Position numbers and translations under genes: made by a program
The notes under the pieces: generated by a model
Databases searched by the model: none
The model's input: the letters and a program-made list of their open reading frames with translations, nothing else
What the model was told of the DNA's origin: nothing
DNA from: Streptomyces sp. WMMB303
GTDB taxonomy: Bacteria > Actinomycetota > Actinomycetes > Streptomycetales > Streptomycetaceae
NCBI RefSeq assembly: GCF_029351045.1
Contig: NZ_JARKIN010000001.1
Span: forward strand, 1,388,001-1,452,000
Direction: 5' to 3'
DNA: 64,000 nucleotides
Part shown: positions 35,664 through 43,078 of the stretch, in pieces
Position numbering within the stretch: the first letter of the stretch is position 1
Layout: the number at the start of each line of letters is the position of its first letter

Positions 35664-37475
35664 TCAGCCGGCGAGCGGAGTGTCGTACAGGTCGTAGCTG
35701 CGTCCCTCGTGGTAGCGCGCGAGTACCTCGTCCAGCAGGTGCCCCTCCCCGTCGGAGGGCAGCTCGGGCAGCGGGCGGCCGAGCCGTTTGACGAGCCGGG
35801 CGAGGGCGGCGGTCAGCCACCCGGGGCCGGCGAGGAAGCCGGCATCGGCCGGCTGCGGCCCGAGGGCACCGGCGGGGCGCCGGTCCCCGTCCGGGTCCCG
35901 GCCCTGCCGGCGCCAGACTCCGAGGCAGGCGGCGGCCGCCAGCAGCAGCGCGTAGCGGTCCGCGCTCGCGTAGGCGCGGGGACTGGCCAGTACGGTGCGG
36001 TCCCTGGCGGGCATGGCCGCGCACTCCTCCTGGAGGGCGCGCAGCTCCGCCTCCAGCTCGCCCGCCAGCGCGGTCAGCGCCGGGCGGTAGGCGCCGGTGC
36101 GCGCGCCGTCGGCCGCCAGTTCCCCGGCGGCCCCCACCAGGGAGCAGGCCAGCGAGTCGGACGTCGCCACGAGGGCGAGCCGTGCCGGGTCCAGGGGCGG
36201 CAGCGGTTCCCGGATCCGGAACAGCGCGTCGGGCGCGGGCGGGCCGCCGTACCAGGCGGTGCGGGCCAGCCGGGGAAGCTGCGGGATGATCGTGGCCTGG
36301 CAGGCGGCGGTGCCCGCGTGCCCCAGGCTGATCATCGGCAGGTCCCGTACGTGCTTCTGGAAGGCGCCGTACTCGCCGCCGCGCACATAGAAGTTGGCGC
36401 CCAGCACGACGGACAGGTCGTAGGTGGTCTCCGTCAGCAGCTTGGGCAGCAGATACTTGACGGCTGCCGCGTACACGCTGGTCTCCGATGGCAGCAGATG
36501 GACGGCGCGGGTGGCGGCCAGCGCCAGGCAGTCGCAGATCAGCAGGTCGGTGAAGGCGCCTACGAGGGTGGCGCGGGCGTGCGGGATCTCCAGCACCGAG
36601 CGGTTGTAGAGCTGCCGGTCGAGGGCGAAGCCCACGGCGGTGCGCAGGGCCGTGTCGCCTCCGCCCAGGATCATCGACGGGACGACGCTGCGGGTGATCT
36701 GGAAGGATCTCAGGGCCAGTTCGACGCCGTCGCCCACCTCTCCGACGAGCGCGTCGCCGCCGACGGGGCAGTCGGTGAACTCGATGCCCGCGTTCTGGCA
36801 GCCGCGCACCCCGACGGTGTGGTAGCGCGGCAGATAGCGCAGCCGTCCGGCGGGAAGGCGGTCCTTCTCGACCAGCAGCACGGAATGGCTGCGGCTGCCC
36901 GCGGCCTCGTCGGTCCGGCTGAAGAGGACGAGCGCCTCGGCCCGTTCGACGTTGTTGATGACCTGCTTGACGCCGTCGAGCCGGAACCCGCCGTCGGCGG
37001 TGGGAGTGGCGCGGAACTCGTTCCGTACGAAGTCGTTGCCGTGCGCCAGCTCGTGATACGCGATGGCCAGCCGGCCGCCGTTCAACAGGAGTCCGGCGAC
37101 CCGGCGGCGCTGGTCCTCGGTCCCGGCCGCCCAGACCGCCACGGCCGCCAGGAACGTGGTGGCGCCGTAGCCCAGGCCCAGGCTGGCGTCCCGGCGGAAG
37201 ACGGTGCGCAGCACCCGGCCCAGGGTGTCGATCCGGTCGAGCCGGCCGCCCCGCTCCCGGGGCACGAACTCGGCGTTGAGCCGGAAGTCGGTGAGCACGT
37301 CCTCCGCCTCGGCGAGCAATTCGCCGCGCTCGTCGGCGGCCAGCAGCGCTGCGGTGCCCAGCGGGTTGCCCGGATCGTCCGGAGCGCCGAAGCGGCGTTC
37401 CAGATCGGCGATCCGGTGCTGGATCCGGCGCTCCTCTTCGGTCCCGGTGACCTTTCCCTCGGTCGGCGTCAGCAT
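35664..37475 (-). CDS. Long acyl-CoA/ACP dehydrogenase 1
   Basis: A 603-residue flavoprotein, about 200 residues longer than a classical acyl-CoA dehydrogenase because of a helical C-terminal extension. The ACAD core is clear: LAIAYHELAHGNDF, DGVKQVINNVERAEALVLFSRTD, TVGVRGCQNAGIEF and ALDRQLYNRSVLEIPHARATL. The usual catalytic-Glu block Y-E-G-T is H-A-G-T (Ala387), so a base from another helix would be needed, as in isovaleryl-CoA dehydrogenase relatives, or the protein is a partner subunit. ATG 37475 follows GGAGGG and overlaps ACAD 2 by 7 bases. It probably forms a heteromer with ACAD 2. Confidence 0.9.
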   Translation of the reverse strand: MLTPTEGKVTGTEEERRIQHRIADLERRFGAPDDPGNPLGTAALLAADERGELLAEAEDVLTDFRLNAEFVPRERGGRLDRIDTLGRVLRTVFRRDASLGLGYGATTFLAAVAVWAAGTEDQRRRVAGLLLNGGRLAIAYHELAHGNDFVRNEFRATPTADGGFRLDGVKQVINNVERAEALVLFSRTDEAAGSRSHSVLLVEKDRLPAGRLRYLPRYHTVGVRGCQNAGIEFTDCPVGGDALVGEVGDGVELALRSFQITRSVVPSMILGGGDTALRTAVGFALDRQLYNRSVLEIPHARATLVGAFTDLLICDCLALAATRAVHLLPSETSVYAAAVKYLLPKLLTETTYDLSVVLGANFYVRGGEYGAFQKHVRDLPMISLGHAGTAACQATIIPQLPRLARTAWYGGPPAPDALFRIREPLPPLDPARLALVATSDSLACSLVGAAGELAADGARTGAYRPALTALAGELEAELRALQEECAAMPARDRTVLASPRAYASADRYALLLAAAACLGVWRRQGRDPDGDRRPAGALGPQPADAGFLAGPGWLTAALARLVKRLGRPLPELPSDGEGHLLDEVLARYHEGRSYDLYDTPLAG

Positions 37476-39427
37476 GGCGGTCCCTCCGCTGTGCGGCAGG
37501 TGAGCAGCGAGAACAGCTCCCCCGCCGCGTACTGTGCGGCCATCCGTTCCAGCAGCCGCTCGTACAGCGGCTCCCGCGCCTCCTCCTCCACCCCCCGGGG
37601 CCGCGGCAACGGCCCCGTACTGCCGGGTACAGCCTCCTCCAGCCCGCTCGAGAGCCGGTCCAGCACCGCATGGAGCCACAGCGGCGACGGTGCGGTCCTT
37701 CCTTCGCCGCCTCCGCCGTTCCCGCCGTCCCTGCCGTACCGCCACAGGCCCAGCGCGCAGGCGGCGGCCAGGCAGGCGCTGTAGCCGCGGGCCAGGTCGA
37801 AGCTCTCCACGGGCGCACCGCCGGGCAGCAGCCGGGCCGCGCCCATCCGGGTGTGCAGCCCGCGGCAGGCGGCGGTGAGAGTGCGGGCCACGCGCGCCGC
37901 GGGCACCAGCCGGACGTCGTCCGCGGCGGCGCGGACGAGCACCGAGGTGCTTCCGGGCAGCGAGGCGGCCAGCGTGCTGCCGTGCCGGGCCAGCAGACTC
38001 AGCCGGTCCGGCCGCAGTCGCGGCAGCGGCAGGCCCGGGGAGAAGGTGGTGGCCTCCCGCTCCCGGTGCCCGGTCGCGCCGCGTCCGGCCGGTGCCGCGA
38101 ACCCGCGGACCAGCGTGCGGAACTGGGCGGTGAGCGCGTAGAGGTTGACCATCGTGTTGCCGTCGAAGATCCCCACGATGCGGTGGTCGCGCTCCAGTTT
38201 CTGGAAGCGCCCGTGCGCGTGGTGGTCGCTGAGGAAGGCGCGCGCCCCCAGCACACCGCGCAGCCGCAGCAGGATCCGGTCCACCGTGGTGGGCACCAGG
38301 TACTTGGCGACCGCGGAGGTGACGCTCAACTCCTCGGGCAGCGTATGGATGCTGCGGGCCGCGACCAGGCTGAGCGCCTCGGCGGCCAGCAGGTCGGCGT
38401 AGCACTCCGCCAGCGTCCGCCGTACCAGGGGCAGGTCCAGCATCCGCCGCCCGTACAGTTCGCGCCCCGCGGCGAAGCCGTAGGCCAGCCGCAGCCCGTG
38501 GTCGGCGGCGCCCAGCGACAGCCCGGTGCACAGCGACCGGGTGATCTGCAGCGCCTTCAGCACGGTTTCGGGGCCCTCGCCCTCCCGGCCGACCAGCCCG
38601 TCCCGGCCGACCGGCGCCGCGTCGAAGGCGATGCCGCTGATGTCGGCGCCGCGGATGCCCAGCGTGCGCACCTTGGGCAGCGGGCGCCACGTGCCGTGCG
38701 GCAGCTCGGCCTTGTCGACGAGCAGCAGGCTGAAGCCGCGCGGCCCGCCCTCCGGCGCGGTGCGGGCCAGCAGGCAGACCAGCCGGCCCCGGGTGGCGTT
38801 GTTGATCAGCCACTTCTCGCCGGTGATGCGATAGCCCTCCGGCACCGCCTCGGCGACGACCTCGCCCGCCATCAGGTCGCTGCCGTGGGCACGTTCGGTG
38901 AGTCCGAGGGAGACCAGCTCCCCGGCGCGCACCAGATCGGCCAGCCGCGCGGTCCCGGCGTTCTCCTCCGCGACCCAGACGCAGACGGCGCCCAGGAAGG
39001 TCTTGCCGTGCGCCACGGCACTCGTCAGGTCCCGGCGGGCCAGGGTACGGACCACCTCCAGGAGCTGCGGCAGCCCGGTGAGCGCGCCGCCGTACCGCGC
39101 GGGTACGTAGTAGTGCTGCACTCCGATCCGGTCGAGTGCGGCGCAGGCGGCCGCCGGGAACTCCTCGGCGGCGTCCCGGCGGGCGGCGGCCGCGTAGCCG
39201 AGCGTCCCCGTACCGTCCTCGGGGTCGCCGAGCAGCGCGTCCAGCCGTTCGGCCAGCGGCAGCTCCGGGGCCGGTTCCGGGTGCGCCGGTCCGGGTGCCC
39301 GCTCCGGCGGTTCTTCCGGTTCCTCCCGTTCCTCCGCGGCCCCGGACGACGCTGCGGAGGCGGGAGGCGGGGCGCCGACGGCGGACGGTCCGGGCTGCGG
39401 CGTCCGCCGCCCGCGCACCACCCTCAT
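37469..39427 (-). CDS. Long acyl-CoA/ACP dehydrogenase 2
   Basis: A 652-residue paralog of ACAD 1. An acidic, Pro/Glu-rich N-terminal extension of about 60 residues precedes the ACAD core (LVSLGLTERAHGSDLMAGEV, TGEKWLINNATRGRLVCLLART, TLGIRGADISGIAFDAAPVG, AAGRELYGRRMLDLPLVRRTLAECYADLLAAEAL) and a helical extension. The catalytic block is I-F-D-G-N-T, so Asp replaces Glu. Paired ACADs coupled to an FAAL and an ACP usually introduce double bonds in an ACP-bound acyl chain. ATG 39427 overlaps the FAAL stop. Confidence 0.9.
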   Translation of the reverse strand: MRVVRGRRTPQPGPSAVGAPPPASAASSGAAEEREEPEEPPERAPGPAHPEPAPELPLAERLDALLGDPEDGTGTLGYAAAARRDAAEEFPAAACAALDRIGVQHYYVPARYGGALTGLPQLLEVVRTLARRDLTSAVAHGKTFLGAVCVWVAEENAGTARLADLVRAGELVSLGLTERAHGSDLMAGEVVAEAVPEGYRITGEKWLINNATRGRLVCLLARTAPEGGPRGFSLLLVDKAELPHGTWRPLPKVRTLGIRGADISGIAFDAAPVGRDGLVGREGEGPETVLKALQITRSLCTGLSLGAADHGLRLAYGFAAGRELYGRRMLDLPLVRRTLAECYADLLAAEALSLVAARSIHTLPEELSVTSAVAKYLVPTTVDRILLRLRGVLGARAFLSDHHAHGRFQKLERDHRIVGIFDGNTMVNLYALTAQFRTLVRGFAAPAGRGATGHREREATTFSPGLPLPRLRPDRLSLLARHGSTLAASLPGSTSVLVRAAADDVRLVPAARVARTLTAACRGLHTRMGAARLLPGGAPVESFDLARGYSACLAAACALGLWRYGRDGGNGGGGEGRTAPSPLWLHAVLDRLSSGLEEAVPGSTGPLPRPRGVEEEAREPLYERLLERMAAQYAAGELFSLLTCRTAEGPPC

Positions 39428-41247
39428 CCTCGCTCCCGCGCGCCGTGCCGGCTGTCGGCCCGCGCGTCGGCGGCGGCCTCCACGAGCTTGCGCACCTCGG
39501 GCGCGACCACCTCGTGCAGCGGGTGGATCTGGCCCTCCAGGAACATCTGCCGCATGGCGCGGCGTTGCAGTTTGCCGCTGGTGGTCCGGCGCACCGTGCC
39601 GGGGCGCACCAGCAGCACGTTCTCGGCGGCGACCTCGAACTCGCTGGCCACACGCTGCTGCACGTCCGCCGCCAGCGACGCCAGCCGGGTGTCGTAGCTG
39701 CGGCTGGTGCGCACCTCCTGGACGACGACCACGTGGTCGCGCTCCGACTCCACCGAGAACGCGGCGCTGGACCCGAAGAGGGCGCTGACCTGCTGCACGC
39801 TGCGCTCGATGTCCTGCGGGTACAGATTGCGCCCGGAGACGATCATGATGTCCTTGAGCCGCCCGGTGACGAACAGTTCCCCGCCCTCCCGCACGCCCAG
39901 GTCCCCGGTGCGCAGGAAACCGTCGGTGCCGTCGGCCAGGGTGGCGCGGAAGGCGTGCGCGTTGTCCAGCGGCCGGTTCCAGTAGCCGTGCGCCACGCTC
40001 TCCCCGCGCACCCAGATCTCCCCGACGCGGCGGTCCGGCAGCGGCGCGTGGCTCTCCGGGTCCACGATCCGCACCTCGCAGCCGCGCGGGATGCCGGAGC
40101 TGACCAGGGTGCGGCTCGGCCTGCCCGGTCGGGCCGCGCGCACGGTGTGATGCTCCAGGTCGGCGCTGTCCACGGTGCGCTCCAGTGCCGGCGCTCCGGG
40201 CGACCCGCCGGAGACCAGCAGCGTGGCCTCGGCCAGCCCGTAACAGGGGTAGAACGCCTCGCGGCGGAAGCCGGTGGGCGCGAACCGCTCGGCGAACGCG
40301 TCCATGGTCTCCGCGCGTACGGGCTCGGCACCGTTGACGGCCGTCGTCCAGCGGGAGAGGTCCAGCCCGGTCAACTGCTCGTCGGTGACGCGGCGCAGGC
40401 ACAGGTCGTAGCCCAGGTTCGGACCGCCGCCGGTGGTGATGCCGTAGGTGTCGATCATCCGCAGCCAGTTGACCGGGCGTTTGACGAAGCTGATCGGTGG
40501 CAGCAGTACGCCTCTGCTGCCCAGCCAAAGCGGGTGCAGCAGGTGGCCCGCCAGGCCCATGTCGTGGTGGAACGGCAGCCAGCCGCCGACCACCGAGTCC
40601 TCCGTGGTCCGCATCCCCTGCTGGATGGCCTCCTGGTTGGCGAGCAGGTTGCGGTGGGTCACCATGACGCCCTTGGGGTCGCTGACCGACCCGGAGGTGT
40701 ACTGCAGGTAGGCGACATCGTCGGGGAACAGCCCGGGCTCGTGCCACTGCGGCTCCCCGCCGCCGGCCTCCGGGGTGCCCGCCGCACCCACCGCCCGGTC
40801 GGTGGCGAGGCAGACGACCTCGGGGTGGCCGATGGATGCCAGTAACTGGGAGACCGCGGAGGCGTTGGCCGAGTCCGTCATCAGATAGCTGACGGCGGCG
40901 TCCTTGATGATGTTGGCGACCCGCTCCACGTTCTGCCGGGCACCACCGGGCGGCGGTGCCGGGACGGCCACCGCTCCGGCGAACAGGCAGCCGAGGAAAC
41001 TGGTGACGAACTGGGCTCCGTCGGTGTGCAGGATCAGCACCCGCTGGCCGTGGCAGCCGCGCGCCTGGAGCCAGGCGGCCAGGCGGAGGGAGCGCGCACC
41101 CACCTCCCCGTAGCTGAGGGAGTCGGCCTCGAGCCGGTCGTCGTGCCCGGCCCGGACGAACTGGTAGGCGGTCGCGTCGGGCCGCTCGTGGATCCTGCGC
41201 AGTGCGAGTTGCGTGAAGTTCCTGGGCACAGCAATCATCGCCCCCAT
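39424..41247 (-). CDS. Fatty-acyl-AMP ligase (FAAL)
   Basis: About 607 residues. The adenylation signature is YLQYTSGSVSDPKGVMVTHRNL (A3), followed by GWLPFHHDMGLAGHLLHPLWLG, NGAEPV, CYGLAEATLLVSG, and GEIWVRGESVAHGYW and FLRTGDLGVREGGELFVTGRLKDIMIVSGRN (A7-A8). The FAAL-specific insertion and the H-H-D-M-G-L block distinguish it from acyl-CoA ligases. It activates a fatty acid to acyl-AMP and transfers it to an ACP. The start may be ATG 41247 or 41238; neither has a strong ribosome site, and an 8-base hairpin (41262-41278) sits just upstream. Confidence 0.94.
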   Translation of the reverse strand: MGAMIAVPRNFTQLALRRIHERPDATAYQFVRAGHDDRLEADSLSYGEVGARSLRLAAWLQARGCHGQRVLILHTDGAQFVTSFLGCLFAGAVAVPAPPPGGARQNVERVANIIKDAAVSYLMTDSANASAVSQLLASIGHPEVVCLATDRAVGAAGTPEAGGGEPQWHEPGLFPDDVAYLQYTSGSVSDPKGVMVTHRNLLANQEAIQQGMRTTEDSVVGGWLPFHHDMGLAGHLLHPLWLGSRGVLLPPISFVKRPVNWLRMIDTYGITTGGGPNLGYDLCLRRVTDEQLTGLDLSRWTTAVNGAEPVRAETMDAFAERFAPTGFRREAFYPCYGLAEATLLVSGGSPGAPALERTVDSADLEHHTVRAARPGRPSRTLVSSGIPRGCEVRIVDPESHAPLPDRRVGEIWVRGESVAHGYWNRPLDNAHAFRATLADGTDGFLRTGDLGVREGGELFVTGRLKDIMIVSGRNLYPQDIERSVQQVSALFGSSAAFSVESERDHVVVVQEVRTSRSYDTRLASLAADVQQRVASEFEVAAENVLLVRPGTVRRTTSGKLQRRAMRQMFLEGQIHPLHEVVAPEVRKLVEAAADARADSRHGARERG

Positions 41248-41261
41248 AGCCCCGTTGGCGA

Positions 41262-41278
41262 CCCGCCCGACGGGCGGG
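41262..41278. promoter_or_regulatory. Hairpin directly upstream of FAAL start
   Basis: CCCGCCCG (41262-41269) and CGGGCGGG (41271-41278) are perfect inverted arms around a single A. On the minus strand this lies about 15 bases before the FAAL start codon and could act as attenuator or processing site, or terminate the short ORF at 41303-41473. Confidence 0.45.
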
Positions 41279-41302
41279 CCTTTACAGACGACCGCGAACG
41301 TG

Positions 41303-41473
41303 TCATCTCTGGCGAGAGCTTGACGTGGTCTTCTCAAGTCCCCCTTTATTCACCGTGGACCGGGCCTGTTCCTCCTCTTCCTGCTCCGTCACGTCGAAGT
41401 GCGGCACCACCCAGATCAGTCCGTACGTGGACAGCGCCCGCCACACCGCCGCCAACACCTTGCGCACCCACAC
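41303..41473 (-). CDS. Candidate small ORF upstream of FAAL (56 aa)
   Basis: GTG 41473 has a good GGGAGG ribosome site 5 bases upstream and opens a 56-codon frame ending in TGA at 41303. The product begins with a basic/hydrophobic helix (WVRKVLAAVWRALSTYGLIWVV) and ends in an acidic then basic tail (TEQEEEEQ, NKGGLEKTTSSSRQR). No family is recognised. Codon positions are G/C-biased in the first half but less so at the end. It lies between the SpaB_C and FAAL genes in the same direction. It could be a small structural protein or a peptide substrate; it may also be spurious. Confidence 0.4.
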   Translation of the reverse strand: MWVRKVLAAVWRALSTYGLIWVVPHFDVTEQEEEEQARSTVNKGGLEKTTSSSRQR

Positions 41474-41747
41474 CGTGACCTCCCGGGATTCCGAAACGGG
41501 CGCCCAGGATGCGCGCCACCGCTCGACGACGGCTCCAGAAATCCGCAGCGTTCGCCCGCCCCACCGGGCAGGTCCGCGCCGAGGGCCGGGGCCGGCCGCT
41601 CGTTCCGGAGCGGCCCCACGGCTCCATCAGCACAGACGGTCGCCGTGGAGCACCGCTGGAGCACCGCTGGGGTGCGGCGGCGGGCGAAGTCGCTTCCCCG
41701 GCCGCGGCGGGAGTGTGGCGCCGTCCGGAACGCGCGCCGGGACCGGA
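41474..41747. other. Gap without supported gene
   Basis: These 274 bases between the SpaB_C stop and the small ORF contain only reading frames with no recognisable protein. The GC-rich segment at 41621-41690 includes the short repeat TGGAGCACCGCTGGAGCACCG. A promoter for the FAAL operon may lie here, but no clear -35/-10 pair was seen. Confidence 0.5.
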
Positions 41748-42740
41748 TCAGCGACGGGGCGGCGGAGCCTGATGCGGGCCGCGGTCCTCGGCCGCCAGCA
41801 CGTGGGTGAGCAGCCGCCGGCGGGCCGGGGAGAGCCGGCCCCGGTTCCAGTGCGAGGCGGTGAAGCAGGCCGCGGCCGTCCGGGGGCCGACGGTGGCCCG
41901 GCCCGCCTCGAAGTACCCTTCCCGCCAGCGGGCCGCCACCTTGCGCACCGCCTCGGCGTGCCGGGCCAGCGCGGCACGGTGCTCCGCGGGGAAGGCGTCC
42001 AGCGCCTCTTCGCGGGAGATGTGCCAGTACGCGGCGATCCGGGTGGCGGCCTGCTCCCGTGCCGCCCGAGCGCCGGCCACCGCGAAACCGCGTGGGCCGG
42101 CCCCGGCCTGGCGGCTCAGCGCGTGCCACACCCCGCGGTGCTCCCGGCCGACGATGCCCAGCCCGGCGAAGAGCTCGCGCAGGATCAGCAGCGAGTGCCG
42201 CCAGGCCGCGGACCGGTCCTCCCCGCCGGGATGCCGGGCGTGGTGGTCCAGCCAGGCGAAGGAGTCGACGCTGAAGAGATCGTGCGCGTACGACATCGAG
42301 GACGGGCCGCCGAACAGGTAGTGCTCGTGCTCGTAGACCACCGGCACCGGCCGGGTACGCGCTCCCCGGCAGCGTGCGAACCGGTGCAGCAGCGCGGCGC
42401 GCAGCTCGGCGGCGTCCTGCGGCCCGAACGCCTGGAAGCGCACCCGGACCGCGGGGTCCCGATGTGTGAAGAAGAAGTTCCGCGCCCGCTCGGCACCCAG
42501 GAACTCCCTCGCGACGACGCCGAGTTCGGCGCAGAACTCGGCCCGGGCCCGCGCGTCCCGCGCCACGGTCAGATTGACCTGCACCCAGGGCGCTCCGGCC
42601 TCGGCGTCCCGGGCCGCGGCGAGCCCGGCGGTGAGCCCCGCCGACAGCGCCGCCCGGCCCCGCGACCGCAGCTCCCGAAGCCGCCCCCCGGCTGCGGGCC
42701 GGGCACGCGCGGGACGCAGCAGATACCAACCCTCGGGCAC
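41748..42740 (-). CDS. Thiopeptide-type bacteriocin biosynthesis (SpaB_C domain) protein
   Basis: A 330-residue stand-alone protein of the SpaB_C / thiopeptide-type family. WVQVNLTVARDARARAEFCAELGVVAREFL is followed by ARNFFFTHRDPAVRVRFQAF, the family's conserved F-x-x-x-R-D-P-x-x-R-x-R-F segment, and VVYEHEHYLFGGPSSMSYAHDLFSVDS, its Y-E-x-E-x-x-x-F-G-G-P motif. Relatives catalyse glutamate elimination from glutamylated Ser/Thr (LanB C-domain) or the [4+2] pyridine ring closure in thiopeptides. No glutamyl-transfer LanB partner is in the window. Start is GTG 42740. It is upstream of the FAAL operon, same direction. Inference: it acts on a RiPP made with the YcaO module. Confidence 0.85.
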   Translation of the reverse strand: MPEGWYLLRPARARPAAGGRLRELRSRGRAALSAGLTAGLAAARDAEAGAPWVQVNLTVARDARARAEFCAELGVVAREFLGAERARNFFFTHRDPAVRVRFQAFGPQDAAELRAALLHRFARCRGARTRPVPVVYEHEHYLFGGPSSMSYAHDLFSVDSFAWLDHHARHPGGEDRSAAWRHSLLILRELFAGLGIVGREHRGVWHALSRQAGAGPRGFAVAGARAAREQAATRIAAYWHISREEALDAFPAEHRAALARHAEAVRKVAARWREGYFEAGRATVGPRTAAACFTASHWNRGRLSPARRRLLTHVLAAEDRGPHQAPPPRR

Positions 42741-43078
42741 TTCCCGCCCCCTTCACCAGTGACCGCGCCGGCCGCGATCACGTCCTGGAAGGGAGGTGCC
42801 CGCCCTCGGGAGCACCCAACAACCGCCCCCTGTTCTTCATATGACCGGCAGTTGTACGCCGGTGCGGAGAGGTGGAGCAGCGGGCGCCGGAGCATCTGCC
42901 GTACCCGGGTCCGGCGCGGGCGGCGCCGGGCGCGGAGACCGGCGCCCGAAGCCGATGCGAGCGCTCGGCGCTGCCGGCGCACCCCGCACAGGCGAGGCCG
43001 GTCGACGCAGACGAGAGCACCGGTCGCGAGCGCGGGCATGCGGCTCAGGCGAGAGCGCCCGTCACAAGAGAGAGCGCC
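42741..43078. other. Intergenic region, no supported gene
   Basis: This gap of 338 bases separates the SpaB_C start from the TPR-protein stop. Short frames on both strands have no ribosome site or family resemblance. It probably holds the SpaB_C promoter and the TPR terminator, and looks like the right boundary of the biosynthetic locus. Confidence 0.5.

Noticed and set aside
41367-41420. Plus-strand frame encoding a Cys/Ser/Thr-rich stretch (C-S-S-S-S-C-S-V-T-S-K-C-G-T-T) that looks like a thiopeptide core
   Set aside because: There is a stop just upstream and no leader peptide before it; the frame runs on for hundreds of codons of low-complexity sequence. The better reading is the minus-strand small ORF covering the same bases.
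42778-43020. 80-codon minus-strand frame upstream of SpaB_C as a possible precursor peptide
   Set aside because: No ribosome site, no leader-like helix, Cys scattered; composition like non-coding high-GC sequence.
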